Of a DNA stretch of 64,000 nt, positions 37,501 to 51,400 are shown in pieces. Both the position numbers and the translations under genes were made by a program. The notes under the pieces were generated by a model. The model had not been told where the DNA came from, did not search any database, and saw only the letters and a list, made by a program, of their open reading frames with translations. Source of the stretch: Cardinalis cardinalis (taxonomy: Eukaryota > Chordata > Aves > Passeriformes > Cardinalidae); NCBI GenBank assembly GCA_014549065.1, contig JACDOX010000017.1, positions 7,308,808-7,372,807 of the forward strand, given 5' to 3'. The first letter of the stretch is position 1. Each line of letters opens with the position of its first letter.

Positions 37501-40368
37501 GAAAACACTCCTGGACCACTGGAACAGCCTGTTTAGCAGCAGCTCGGTACAGCCCTGGGGGAAATGCTTGTAATGTGTCACTGCTTGACACTGCAGCCTG
37601 TCAGATACAAGGACAATGTGCCTCCCTCTCTCTCCAGGCCTTTCTGGGACTCTAGCACGGCTGTTCTCTCCAGCCTGGATCAGCTCGCTGGGATGCTAAC
37701 TCTGACTGGGGCANGCCAAAAGGGGGTTCTGGCCTGCACCTCACTATCCTCTCTGGGCACATCTGTGTAGAAGAGGCACAGCTGTGTGTATGTCAGGCTC
37801 AAGTGGATGAAATACATACTTTCTTATACATTCATTTTATTTTGTGTTCAAATGCCCCCTGCACTATCACAAGCCAGTCAGATGCACCAACACCAAAGAG
37901 ACCCTGGGAGGACACCAAATTATTCAGTGACATCAGCACTGCAGCCATTTACCATTCTCAGCTGCGTCTCACTTCAACACTGAGAACTTTTTTGAACCCC
38001 ACTTTCATAAAAATATGATGAGATGATGTNCATTTTTAATTCCAGTGGACAAAGCAAATAGGTCTCACATCTTTTATCTTCTTTANATTTTGTTACTGTT
38101 TTAATGTCATTCCACAATGTAATGTCACAAAATGCTTTATAACTGCTGCTATAATGAAGGAGGATTTGGAAAATTGGTATTTCATACTGAAACAGTTATA
38201 CTTTTTCCAGATTCAAGGGTTTTGTTGTTTTGTTTTCTTTAATTAGTTCAGCATTTCCTTAATAATAAGTTTAACTTGTATTATAAAGTAAAAATTAACA
38301 TTAAATATTTAACGTCAAATTATATTTTTCTGATAATTTATATTTTCCTGAAAATTTGTATTTCTTTATCCAAATTGAACCTTTAAAAGGGTGCTATTTC
38401 TTGTAGAATTAAATGCTGATATTTTGGTTAGCTTTACACTTCCATTTATTGAAAAATGTCACAGTAACTTAATGGTACAGTCANTGACATACAGGAGTGA
38501 CATCCACTTGAACGTGAGTTTTGTGGCACTCCCTGCAAAGCGTGCTGGCTGTTTCAGCTCAGCTCATGCATATACCCATAATTCTGGTCTGAATTCATGT
38601 CAAATGCCAGGCGTTAGATCTGCACTTGTAGCAAGGGAGGAGGAAAGTGACACCTGGTTCATGCCTCTAATTTGGATTTTGGAATGAGAGTGAGCAGCTG
38701 GTAAACCTACTGGCTTTTCTTAATATGGCAACATCAAGGCTTTCTAAAAATGTGGTATGATGTGTGGGTCAGGCTTTTTTCTTTGCTATTTCTATCACCA
38801 AATTGCTTTTGTACAGATTTCCATATTCTAGACTGTGTTAATTATGCATTATAGAGTTTCTGTCAACAATTCCTGGTAGCTGAGCCACTGTTCATTTTGA
38901 CTTGACATATGGGTCACAAGCATCCTTGATTAAGTAACCATGTCAGTAAGCATCAGCTACTCAGAATAAATATGATTCTGAATTAGGAATTCACCCTCCA
39001 TCTTCTGTGATACCTCTTTAAAAACTGTAGAAACAGTAAAGGGACTTGTTCCAGAAAACAAAATCTGGGAAATCCTTGAAAGTTGAAGTTTCTAATACTG
39101 AAACAAACAAGAAGCCAAGAAAAACAATGAAGTATTCCTACCACACTGTGTTCATACCATTCCCGTGCATTTGCCTAGAGTTCAGAATTCTCATTTTTGA
39201 TGCATACGAATAATGTCAGATTCTGAGTGGGTTTGCCTATATGAAAAAAGATTTAGAAACAAAAATGTTGGAATAATGAAAATATCTGATATGTGACAAA
39301 CATTAAATGATGTGTCATCAATTTTTATATGNCATGCTGAATTTTGAAAAATTTGGGATGATTACTGATAGCTTTTAGATTTTTGACCTTATTTTTACTT
39401 GCAAAGGGTTTCTAATGGCTCATTCTCTTTGGATATCTTATCCCAGCTTTTATTTGATTTTTACTACCAATAACAAGGTCACAGAGCTACATGATAAAAG
39501 AATGACACAAATGAATATGTATGCCACACAAGACAAAAAAAGAGAGATATTACAGAGCAGTATTCAGGAAGAGAATGGTGGTGCTGCATACATGAATGAT
39601 CCTGGGCTTGGTGAGGCACAGAGGTAAGAGCAGCCCTCCCCTTGCTGCACGGAACGNTGACTGGAATTGACCCTGATCCAAGATTAGCAGTCAGGCGTGT
39701 CACTGGAAACTTTTACATAACCATATGACAGATGTCACAGAGCATACACGGGATGAATGCATCCTAAGAGTCAGGATAAGCTGCACTTAAAACTGATGTG
39801 CAGTCCTTATGCTTCCTGGGATTAAATGAGACGAGTTGCAGGATGTGCTCAGTCACTGCAGCACACATTTGAACAGATTCTCTCATCTTCCTCTTTCAAG
39901 CAATTTAGCACTGGTGCTCTTACTGTATGTACTTTCAGTTGGGGGAAAACCAGTTGAAAGGTTTTCCAGATTATAACTTTTTTTTTTGATTGATTTACTT
40001 TGATTGTTTTTGCTACAGAACACCAATGTATGAGGGAATCAGTCACCTGCAATAAAATATTGCCATCTCCAGGAAGCAGTTATTCTGCACCTGCAAGGCA
40101 CCTTACATTCTTAAAAAAACCCCAAAAAAGCTGATAAATTTGGCAACATAACAAGTAGTTANATAGATAAGGTCCTAGAATTTTGTTCTATATAATGAGA
40201 AATGCTTGAAAATCTTTTACAAATTAGGATTGTTTTATAATTTATGCAAAATTAAAGTATTTTCTAAACACACTCCAAATATTAAATTTGTGGATGAGAT
40301 TAGGATTAATGTAGACCCAATTTCAAGGTACAATTTGCTTTTAGCCCCGTAAATATCAAGCTGATCAA
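34551..40368. other. Gene-free DNA
   Basis: No gene is supported. The largest frame has 98 codons (38391-38687, plus) and contains an N. A GC-richer patch at about 37440-37760 holds short frames on both strands and a small hairpin (TCCAGG / CCTGGA near 37496-37515). A short A run lies at about 36213-36226. N characters are frequent, with seven between 34394 and 35437. Confidence 0.6.
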
Positions 40369-40404
40369 GAACTTCAAATTAAAATTGAACTTCAAATTAA
40401 AATT
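40369..40404. repeat. Perfect 18-bp tandem duplication
   Basis: GAACTTCAAATTAAAATT occurs twice in direct succession (40369-40386 and 40387-40404), and a partial third copy (TTCAAAATTAAA) follows. Exact identity points to recent slippage. Confidence 0.93.
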
Positions 40405-43335
40405 TCAAAATTAAATGGCCAGTCGTTTGATTGGCCAGTGATTTAACCTGCATTACCACTCAGATTTCTTGTTGGAGAAAACTTTAGTCATTNACAGTAG
40501 GAACAAATAAGAACAGACAGTGACAATACAGGAGCAGAGAACTGGCTGCTTGTAGAAGTAGTGCTTAAGAAACCACAGAAGGTGTGCATATGAAGCTTAA
40601 GACCTGTCTTAGTCTAGTCCTTCTACTATTTAATGTCATATCAGTCAGAGTTTTTAAATTCAATGTTGTGTTTCACAAGGGAGTTGTGGATTTTTTAACT
40701 TTCAAGAAAAGTAAGACTTGATTTACTTTTGCCATTTAAACAGCTCACAATATAAAGGGTCAACTAAAATTTCCATATTTATATTCCATGTAGACTCTTN
40801 CCCACATCTAGTAATAGACATATAATAGTAAGAATAAATGGGGAACTGTAAGGAGACCGATCCTTGTACAAAACAGGAATTTGCTATTTTAAATACGTGG
40901 ATTTATGCCAGTGCAAAACTAATTTTTCAAGGGCTGCATCAACTCAACCTTCTACTTGGCAAATGAAATTTTAATCATATAATAAGACCATAAACAAAGT
41001 TTTGTGTTATACANTTAGCATAACAATTATCATTTCTTCTCTGAAAACAAAATATTTAAATTGCTTCTGCTTTTCTTTTTGGTAAAGGAGATGTGACATG
41101 TAATATGCAATACAAGAAAAAAAAGAGCTAAGCTTCTCTGAATCATCTGAATCAGCCCTGCTGACCAAATCAGGGAACAGAAAACGTGGAGTGCTGATAA
41201 CAACTGCAACTTTGATGGCTTAGAAAGGAAGGAGAGGGAATCTCTTGCAAAGTCTCTCAGGAAAGGTTTGTGTGAATGAAAAGAAAGCACTTTAAAAGCA
41301 GCATCTACCTTTCCATCCACACAACCTCATCACAAGTTAGGAAGCAGATATCTCTGCAGNAGCCTCCACTGAGCAAACATCCATAGTCTGTTCTATATTT
41401 CTAAATCACTTGCTTGTTTGATAGTACTGACTGATCCCTTAGACTAATTTAAAGTCCTTGGATGAAAACTTCAATTACAAGGAGAACAAAATGTAAACAG
41501 AACTTGAGATACCTATTAAACTATTTAAGTATAATGTAACATTACAGAGTATAAAAGCATCAACAATCTTTCACTGACAAATCAATTTTCAACTAAGAAA
41601 AAACATTCCTTTAAAGCTGTAAACAATGAATTTCATTTGAGATGATAGAAACCCCGTTTCCAAGTCTTGGAAACATGGAGTAAGTCCAGGAAGTTGTCCC
41701 ACTGAGAGCTGGTTTTTAAGACTCCCAAAGATTTCCCATGAAAACCCTTGGAAAACAATAATTAATATTTCTGAAACTTTCATGCAGGGGGCATACAGAT
41801 TTCACTGTGCGAAAATCTAAGTTTTACAGTAAGAGAGATACAGAATTAGGCTAAGTAAATACTCCTGTTTGTGCTATATTGCACTGAGATCTCAATGGTT
41901 TCAATGAAAGTCATACAACTCACAGACAGGTAGGATCATGGGAAACAAACATGTCTTTCTTAGGCTAAAAGTTACAGGTTTAACATGGACTGAAATACCA
42001 GAGGTTTTCAAATTCTGGCCAGGCCTTGTGCTTGCAGTTCTCTGGGTTACTGCAGACAGAACCTATTTCTCCACTTACACTCCTGTTACAGTCACTGGTT
42101 ATGGTTCATAATCAGCAATACCTACTGCAGATAACAGGTCTAAAATAATCAGCAAGAACACCTATATTTTCACCACTCTTTCAACAATTAGAACTATAAA
42201 CAGAGCTGGTCCTAAGTTTGTGTCAGAGCTGAAACTNAACTTACAGTATTTGCACCTTTTCCATCCCCCTGTGCTATATCAGGAAGCTTCAAATTAGACT
42301 TTTAGCCCTCCCATCCCATTTATACAGATGCTGAGCAGCCTGCAGCTCTCTCATTACCACCACCTCATGCTTACATGCTCTCTGTCACACAGCAGGAGAC
42401 AGACTGAACTGTTGCACAGGTGCCCAACAGCAGCCTTATTTCAGGCGATCCTGTATTTGGCAAATGATGTTTATTAGGCTTGTGGGCTGCAACAGTATCT
42501 AAAGCCTTAAATGCCCTTGAGAAACATTGAAGAGAGACTATCTTCTTGTGAAACTGATATTACATGAAAATAAGTATGAGTGAGCAATTTGAAATCCAAC
42601 GGAGTTCTGCTATCTGCTTCAGTGGAGCTGGATTTCAGCAAGAGCCTATGAATGTAAATCTCACAAACTGTAATATTCCCAGGCCATATGCTCTCCCTCT
42701 GTGCAGACACTCATGGTGGAGGTCAAACAACACTGAATCACTCAGGGCTCTTCCTTTTTTACCNAACATAGGCACATCCCTCCCTGTGAGTCTTGCCCAC
42801 CAAGGGAGGGAAGAAAACAGNGTTGTGCATGTGGCCTTATAGATATAATCCCTCAGTGATCAAAGATATATCAAACTCTGATCCTCCTGGGCCATGGTAC
42901 TCCCTCGACTTGGTGTCACTACTGTCACAGGAGCTGCGTGGCATTATTTGTGCCTTTGCAAACATTTGTCTTGTACTGCATGGAACCATGCAAACAGCTG
43001 AAAGAAGCTTCTTTCGGCCNATAACTTTGCCTCCCAAAAGAGACAAGGGCCTCATAAAGAAAGCCCTTGATCTTGAGGGAGAAAGGATAATTTTAATGTA
43101 CTAATCTAAATGCCAAAAACCACAGGGGTAGATTTGCTCCCTTATCTGTGAAGATAAAGATTAGATGAGATNAACTTGCCTTTGCATCTCTTACATATTT
43201 TAAGGCACTTACCCTCAGCCTTCATCTGGATTACTATTCCCAACAGAGTGTTNTGAAACTATTCAGATGAAATACTTTAAAGTGTAGAATTGGCAATTTT
43301 TTATTGTCAGGTATGAAACCTTTATTTAGGTTCTA
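40405..43335. other. Gene-free DNA
   Basis: No gene is supported. The largest frames are 103 codons (42793-43104, plus) and 96 codons (41030-41320, minus), without recognisable features. No transposon is identified. Confidence 0.6.
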
Positions 43336-43339
43336 CCTT

Positions 43340-43770
43340 TTATTAAACTCCAGGGTTCTCCTATTGTCCCTAATGACATTATACTGCATCAAAATTAAGC
43401 TGAAGCTTTTTACTGGGAGCTNCGCTATTTCTCATTACTTGGTAGTGCTAATGTTTAAATTCTAAGTCCTCTTATTGCTGATTAAACCTCCAAAGACTAC
43501 AGGAAAATTTCTGCTTCACTGCTAGAAAAGAAGAAATCCAGCACAGTTTGTACCAAAGAGATCACTTGAAGAATGTACGTAAGGTTACTGCATTAATGAA
43601 TAAAGCAAAGCATTATCATTTTTAATAGGAATTAAACAGCTAGAGGGAGAAGTAGGGCAATGCTGTGATCAGTGCAAAGAAAAACAATCTAACCATTTTA
43701 ATTAACTGTATTTTAATAGCTTTAGTTATAATTGAATAATTTAAATACCAAGGGAAATAGTTAAATCTCC
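43340..43770. promoter_or_regulatory. Candidate enhancer block
   Basis: The block is free of simple repeats and rich in homeodomain-like and SOX-like words: ATTAAACTCC near 43343, GATTAAACC near 43480, CATTAATGAATAAAG near 43592-43606, AACAAT at 43683-43688, and TTAATTAA at 43698-43705 followed by further TTTAAT/TTAGTTA words. It resembles conserved non-coding DNA of gene deserts. The call rests on texture and motifs only. Confidence 0.28.
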
Positions 43771-46700
43771 TAAAAGCCTTCTTTTTATTTACATTTTAAA
43801 TACAGTTCATGGAGAAGGGGTGGCACNGTGAAGGCTTAAAATAAATGGGTGGGGAAAACCTTACTAATTTCTGCAGCTGCTGGACCAACAGGAAATATTT
43901 ATGGCATCTTAGTCATTGCTCTCTGCAGGAGCTCCAGTCCAAACCCTAATANATTTTCTGCTTTTCTCTCCACTTCCTCAAAATATTACACAGTCCCTGG
44001 TGCTTCTAGCCTGACTGTTATAACCATAAAATGCACAGAAATATAAATGTGAGGCAAGGATCATCTAATCCAATTTTTTAAAGTAGACATTGGTGAAGAG
44101 GATCTCTGCAGAAAATAAAACTGTTGTTCAATGAGGAGTCTCATTTAGATGTAGACAGAATAAAGGTATTTAGACAGAATAAACTGACACACACATTTGT
44201 CTTATATAAAAAGCCCAATACCAGTCATAGACAGAGCCCTTCCCTACGATACTTTTTGTGTTGCCTATAAGGATGATCACTGACTTCTGTGCTGGTTTTC
44301 AGAGTCAATCTCCTATGAGGCTTGCACTTCCTCTCACACAGACTTTACCTTTTCATGGTTTCACTGACTCTGTTCCATTACAGCAGTTCAAGTGAGAGGG
44401 GCAGGATTCCAGCCCTGTCATTCCATCCAGTCTCTGAGATGTACCCTGCCATGCAGTTAGTCCACTGCCCTGCCTGCCACAGCACCCAAAATGCTAAACA
44501 TGCNTTTGCAGGCTAGACACACAGTCTATCTCTCTGTGATACAATCTTTTGGCACTCAGCAATTTTTTGCAGTTTAGAGACTTTCCCAGCTAGAGGAAAT
44601 ATTTCTGTGTTTGAATAACACANAACAGAGTTTCCTTCCAGTAGTATCTCTACATGACTATTTAAAATGGTGTAAACTTTTCACGTCCAAAGTCTCCTAT
44701 GGGGAAGCCTCTCTGCCATGCATTGCCTTCTGCTGTTTTGACCCTGCCATTACTCAAGGCAAATTAATTCTTCTCTTAGAAGTTACACTAAAGGATAATT
44801 TTCCAATCACTTCTGCTTGCTGGTTTGGGGTTCAATAGACCTCTGTCACATTCCCCCTCACTGGTTTATTTTCCAAACTGAAGAATCTAGTCTATTTAAT
44901 CTTTTTTTTTTGTAAAGTTCTTCCAAATTTTTCATGTGCCCTTTCACACACCTCCACCTCTCTAAATCTCCTGAAACCTTCTCAAAACCAGAGAAACTGT
45001 AAATAAAGACAGTNTTCCATTCACACATTTTTTACCTTCAGCAAAAGAATATTTCTGGTTTTCGTCCTCTGTTTCTCTTTTTTAAGATTTTAAGTAAAAT
45101 GTGAAACGTTTGTGGATGTACAGCATTTCACAAAGGATAGAGGCAAAAGTGTCAGTAACTCTGATACCTGGAAATAATTAATATAAATGCATAAATTAAA
45201 ATATCTGTATACACTTCATGAAAATATGTAAATGCAAATACAACTAAGGAACAGCTTTTACTATTTTTTTTAACCAGGTCTTAATAATGACAATATTAAC
45301 TGAATAGCTTTCGTCAGAATAATGTGGTTTTTAATGGAATTATTTGTCAAGTGTTCAAAAATCCTGATCCAAAAGCCAGCCTATNAATTTTGATAGGCTC
45401 AGATTTCTAATTCTGGTTCAACTTTTTCTGAAAATATAAAGACAATGCTATTGAATCTCATTTTTATTGTTTTTCTGGGAGCCTGAAGTGCATTTGGTGC
45501 CTCACAGGCTAGGAAAGAGTCTGGAGTCAGTCTCAAAATGCTTCCAACCTAAACACACAAATTTGATTAAGACTTTAGAGGGTGGACCCAATGTGAAAAC
45601 AAGATGATCAGTCTGGTGTGGCTGACATTTTTCACTAGAGGATATTTGGCAATACCATAATGTCTAAAATTCAATTCTTCTAGATATTTTCATATGTTNG
45701 ATTCCTAAAGACCTGAACCCATCACAATCAAGGTTAACCTTTTACTCAGTTTTGGCTTTTGTTTTCCCATTACTGGAGAAGTCATGACATACCTGCTTGC
45801 TGTAGCATGGAGTACATTTGAGTAAAACCAGGGATTAGGAGTCTTTTGTTGCCATGAATGGCAAGCTGAAGAATCCNACAACTAGGAATTGTGACAGGAT
45901 TCCAGAGGATGCTTGACTGTCTCAGTGTACAGAGCAATGGGAACATCTAATCTCATTTCTATCTTATGCCTTTCTATTATGGAAATACAACATAAGAAAA
46001 ATGGCAATGCGCATCCAAAGTTTCAGTCCTGGCTTGAATTTNTCATTGATTTCACTGGAAAATTTACTGGTTTTTTATGAAATACATGAAAGTTTAAACA
46101 CCCAACTAAGCTTTTAGGCAGCTGGTTGCANAACAGTCTATTGACTCAAAATCGTGAAGAATTAAGTTTCTGTATTATTCAATATAGGATATAATGAAAA
46201 TTCTGAGCTCTTTATCATTAGTTTCCTGAAATTCCCAATTCACAGTAAAAANTANAATAAAGAAAAAAAGGAAAAAAAANGAACTTTTATTAAGCCATAA
46301 ATAATTGTAATTTCTAAATTTTTATAATAGTCTAAGAGAGGCTCCATTGCTATTTCTGATTCATGTTTAACATGAAACATTTTATGCAATTATTCTNGAT
46401 TCCACTTGGCAACAATGCACTCACACTGTTTATTTTTGAATCCTGAATTCATTCAGAATATATTTTTCTTGGTATTTTACTTCCAAGTCAGGCTTGGTTT
46501 CTGAAAGTTAGAAGGCTTAGAGTAGAGAATTATGATAGCACCATATATGACAGAAAAAAACCCATTCATCTAAGATCAATATTTTTTCCATAGCTGGAAA
46601 GAAAATAGGAAGAAAATAGTGTGCAGCTGGTCTCTGGATGGGGAATGTTCACAGTTATAAAAGATGTTGTCATTATTGAGTAAGGAGAAGAGAACATGAA

Positions 46701-46787
46701 AAATGCAGCTGGATGAAATTCCAGATTCTGGAAGTGAGAAAGTAGAGAGGAGGAAGTCTTGAATTCCCCCAAATTGTCTAACATTTG
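43771..46787. other. Gene-free DNA
   Basis: No gene is supported; the largest named frame has 75 codons (44611-44838, plus). A small perfect hairpin, AGCCTAT / ATAGGCT with an eight-base loop, lies at 45378-45399. An A-rich patch with three N characters lies at 46248-46281. The 93-codon minus frame at 46566-46847 includes a leucine run that is only the TAA microsatellite read backwards. Confidence 0.6.
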
Positions 46788-46817
46788 TAGTAATAATAAT
46801 AATAATAGTAATAATAA
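46788..46817. repeat. (TAA)n microsatellite
   Basis: Ten triplets, TAA except for TAG at the first and seventh. The interruptions tend to stabilise such arrays. There is no link to a transposon tail. Confidence 0.95.
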
Positions 46818-48317
46818 CCAGTGAGTAAATGAGGCAAGAAAAAGCATAAAAGCACTTTTTTTTATAGTGTCTGCCTATATATTATTAACATAATTTGGAC
46901 AGGAAACCTGTACAAATCCCATACACACAGACAGACTGAAGACAAGGCTATCTCCACATTTGGAGCCTTAGGAAAATACATGTTTATGCTACTGAGGAAT
47001 AAGGAAATGAAAAGCCATCAGGAGTCCTGAGGGCCAAGGTTTTTAAAAGATACAACCCATATCTCTCAATCAGATCATGACCCTCTACCAATTACGTTCT
47101 GTATATAAAGACACAGTCAAAAATTTTCATATGGATACCATAGATCTCCTTTCATTCACTCAAGTTTCTTTGGATGTCTATCAACCTACTTATTAGGGAT
47201 CTGATCTAATCCCCAATGACACATCTGGTGTGGGTGGCACTCATTAGAATATGCTCTCCAATAAATGATCTGCTGAGGTTATGACAAAATAAATGCTTAT
47301 TTTCATTATCAGTCACTTACTCCCTGCCACTTCAAATGCACATCCTCCCAGGTATGGCTTCAATCCAAACTGACATCTGAATTACAGTCAAGCGTGATGC
47401 CAGATTTTAGCTGATAACATGAATGTGCACATGTAAAAGTGGAAGACAGACACAGCTATTTAAAATACANGAACAGCCTCAGAGGTGAGGGCAACCAAAA
47501 GAGAATAGTGCAATTAATTACNTAACTGGAGAGTTTGCAAGAAAAAGAAGAGAAAAATAATAAAGAATAAATAGCAGCAGTTTGAAAAGCCTAGCTACGA
47601 ACATGAGTCCCACCTATCAGTGGGAAAAAAGAACAGAAATAGAGTGGTAAGAACTGGCTTCATTATTGGATTGTCCAGCAATCTGTTAGCAATATGTACA
47701 CCTGATTTCATGCAAAGCCTACATCTGTCTTTCTGAAGCTTGTCAGAAACCAGAAAAGTGATGCAAAGAAAGGATTATCAGGGTGTGTNTTTGTAGATCT
47801 GTGGTTACCATTAGTAGGGAAAGCTGGACATGCTGAAAATAACTATATGATTCTTCTTGACATGAAACTAAAAGTAACGAAAGAATGTTTACAGTATGAC
47901 TCTTTCTCATAAGGAAGAAAGATGATCTAAGCTGTATGACAGATGTCAAGAAAACTGATGTGTGGTTTAGGAAGATGCTTTTAATGACATGCTTGCAGCA
48001 GTNGGAAACAAACTGTCAGACAAGTAGCAATTCTTTTTACTGCAGACCAGCCNAAGGAAATGGAAGTTCTGCCTTGGAAAATACTGAGGGGAGAAAGATT
48101 TGACTTACCCCAAGCAAACAACTTTTCTAACATGAGACAAAAATTGTCAGAGTTAAAGTTTTCATCTTTATCATCTTCAGTGTTCAGGGTGCAGTAGCAC
48201 ATGTTAAACTATCAGTCAAATGCTTTGGACCATGGTATTTNACTCTTCAGCGATAGCCATGCCCTGCTACTATGCTTCAAATTCCACAGTGAGTGGATAG
48301 GTAATACTAGATCCTAA
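46818..48317. other. Gene-free DNA
   Basis: No gene and no large repeat. The longest listed frames are 68-73 codons on the minus strand and contain N characters; none is recognisable. Confidence 0.6.
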
Positions 48318-48418
48318 GTTTAGAAACCAAGGCACAGAGAGGCTAAAGGACTGGCCAAGGTCATACATAAATTGAGCCCAGTCTCTGAGTCTCATTCAAT
48401 GACCTAATTACAAGATCT
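48318..48418 (+). mobile_element. Old MIR/L2-like (CORE-SINE) fragment
   Basis: The stretch reads like the 3' half of MIR and the related L2 tail: AGGCACAGAGAGGCTAA at 48330-48346, then ACTGGCCAAGGTCATACA (48350-48367), then GAGCCCAGTCTCTGAGTCTC and a closing ACCTAATTACAAGATC. These segments come in the order and spacing known for amniote MIR/L2 copies. Such elements stopped moving long before birds arose, so survival in an avian genome implies either chance preservation or constraint. The match is from memory of the family; divergence is high, and MIR versus L2 cannot be separated here. Confidence 0.65.
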
Positions 48419-51400
48419 TTGTTTCCCTTTGTAGCAAAGCAGGAGATTTACCTTGTGTGTTGTTGCGTTTGAGGTAAGAAGCCCCACAGGGTTTCCTATG
48501 AAGCAGGCTGAAAATATGGCAGGGAAGAAAGCAGAGAAGGGGGTTTGTACTCTGCTCCTTCATGACCCAGGGTGCTGTGCTAAGAGGAGCTACTAAGGCG
48601 CTTAAGGGAGTAAAACTAAGTAGAACTATGGGAATCTCTAGAGAATATTCACAACAGGGCAGTAGTTGGACCATATGACTCTGATGTAGCATAAGAACTG
48701 AGATCTTTGTTCAGATTTTAGCCTCTCTAATTTAATAAATTAAAATCTATACCATGGAAAACAGACTAGAATTNCCAATCCTTAGTTAATTCTGCAAATT
48801 CATATTTTTCTCCCTGTTCCAGATGCAGTTGGTGTTTTACTTGGTTTCCTTTCCTATTTCATAATTTAATGCTACAGCACAATCTTAAACAGATGGCAGC
48901 ACTTCAGAGACAGGTGACTTCCCCAGAAAGGTCGGCAGTAACACACAATGCTTGGAGATGGAAACAATTATTTAAATATATTGTTATCTTTAAAAGAAAA
49001 CCATCACATGATTTCTGTACACCCTTTTGCATCAGGTTTATTCTCAAGTCTCTTCTCACCTAATATTTCAGGATCTTTACTTTCCTTCAGAAGGCAAAGT
49101 TTCCCTTCCTTTTTCACAATGTATTTTTTATTTCTTAGCAGATGCTAGACCATCCAGTACAGATATTTTCCCTCTTATAATGATGTATGCACAGGCTCTC
49201 CCATAAAGACAATTAAACAGATCTTGAGTNAAAGTTGTCCAAGGCAAGCAACCAATGAAAATCAGCAGTGAAAGTAATGGGACTTGAAATATTTCAATTT
49301 AACAAGAAGTTACAAATACAGTTGTTAGAAATAGATAGTCAGTAGGTCTGTATTGTAGANCTGAGATCAAGTCTGGAATGCGGTTTTCTCCTCATATCTT
49401 CTTTTTTTCTCTCTTTTAATTTTTTTTTTAAAGAAACACATTGTAATTGTTTTCTTTTTTTAAAGGACTACTCTAGCTTGGAGAAAGTAAATAAATGCTC
49501 TACGCTTAAATCTGCATTTTAATGGCAGTCTCTGTACCACAAATGAGTCTCTGATCATAGCTATGATCTATTATTATGTACCACTGATAGTTCATTACTT
49601 CAATGTGTAAAACATGGATTAAAATGTGACAGAAAGTGACTACAAAGTAACAAATCAAGTCAAACTGGACTAAATGTTATTGTAAACAGCATAAAAATAA
49701 ATCCTTGATAAGTAGGTAAATTAAAACCTACTTTCTTAGCTTTGGGGTTTATTTGAGCTCATTGTAATTTTTGTGCAGTGAACATTTCTTTTGGGGCAAA
49801 ATCCATTTCCTAATAAGTTTACATAATGTATATTTGCAGTCAGAAAATGATAATACAGAATGACTTTTACTATTTAAGAAATGGAATACTTCTATNGGCT
49901 ATCATTTCAGATGTAAAATTTTTCTTGACCACAGGCAAAATATCTCATTTATAGACTGCAGTAAGTGGAGGGTGAATCCTGTGGTCATAGTACAAGATGC
50001 AAGTTATAGAGCTGAAGGTCATATTCCAAGCTGTGTCATACCATTCACAGGTGAAAATAAACAAGTCACAAGCTCACATATTTAAGGATTAGTATAGATT
50101 ACCATTATAAACTGGAATTTTCTGGACCAGAACATGAAAAGTAGATATTGCATATTTTAAATAGGTCTCACAGTACCTGGGAATTACTTGATGCTACACT
50201 TTTATGAAGAAGGAAATACGTCTCGGATAAGTTAGTTTTAGTCTTTCTAGAAGAACTGGGGAAATATAAATTGCATTGTGCAAAGTATAAAGCATAAGGA
50301 AGAAATTACTCTGCTTTGCTGCACCATCCATGTTCAAGGAAGTATGCAAAAGGAATGCNGAAAGGTTTTAGCATGACTAGGAAGTGACATGAGAATATCC
50401 TTCCGAGGAAGTTGAAGAGAGCTGAGATTGTTTCTTTATTTGAAAATTAACATACTTATGGATTATGGTCCATCGAATATGCCAACTTGATCGAGAGCTG
50501 AGCTTTCAAGGCTTTGGTTCACAGCTGGTATAAGAACAAAGAGGAGCAAACTTGACAGAAAAGTTTGGACAGAAAGACGTTTCAGCCACTAGAGAAATTA
50601 AGATTTCTAATGCAGCAAAAAAGCTGGTTTAAAGATGGAGTTCGATGGGGGTTTATGCTGCTGCTGTTTTAGTGGCAGAGTGGATTTGATGACCCAGAAG
50701 TTCTGCTCCTGCCAATGATGCAATTTCTCTGTAAAATCACCTCAAGTCCTGAAATCAGGCTAATGTTCTGCTTCCTCCTNGTAAAACAGTCACCAACATT
50801 TGAGAAGAGTTCAGATCCTTCAGTGTTGACTGCTATAATCATATCCTACCTCATTAAATCAAAAAACAGGTTTGCAATAACTCAGCAACACAGAAAACTG
50901 GTTACATTATTTATTGGGCACTTTGTTTAATTCAGGCAGATTTCCTAATTCTGACTGACCTACCAATATGCAGATATTCACTAAACTCATTATGGCAGTA
51001 TAAGTATTTTCCTAAATTGCTATTTAATAAGGTTAAGAAAAATTTGTAACATAGTATGGAGTTTGCTTTGTCCGTACTTCATCACCTTGGGTAGATATAC
51101 ATGACATATAATTTCTAGAATACTCATTGTTTCACAAAACCCTCAACATCACTACTAATAGTCGAAATTTTACTCTCAAATAGATTTGTANGGATTTTGT
51201 CTAATATAAAAATTACTGAAGTCAATAGGAAGACTCCAAAACTCCATAAGATTCAGAATAATACAAGGAAGAGCTCTTATTAATGCTGGTTTTTCTTTTT
51301 TTTTTTTAACCACGATTAGAGAGCTATTAACATAAGTTCCATTACATTAGCTGATATACCGAGGCAAGAAACAGNGGTACATATTTTTGAGAGTGATTAT

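Noticed and set aside
39473..39510. AAGGTCACAGAGCTACAT resembling the MIR/L2 core
   Set aside because: Sequence before and after does not follow the element, unlike the better match at 48318-48418.
44040..44110. GATCATCTAATCCAA resembling a CR1 3' end
   Set aside because: Only about 15 bases match and the flanks do not continue as CR1; insufficient for a repeat call.
45378..45399. Hairpin AGCCTAT/ATAGGCT as a microRNA precursor
   Set aside because: Stem is only seven pairs; a microRNA precursor needs a far longer stem.
46566..46847. Hydrophobic leucine-rich minus frame resembling a signal peptide
   Set aside because: The leucine run is the TAA/TAG microsatellite read on the other strand.
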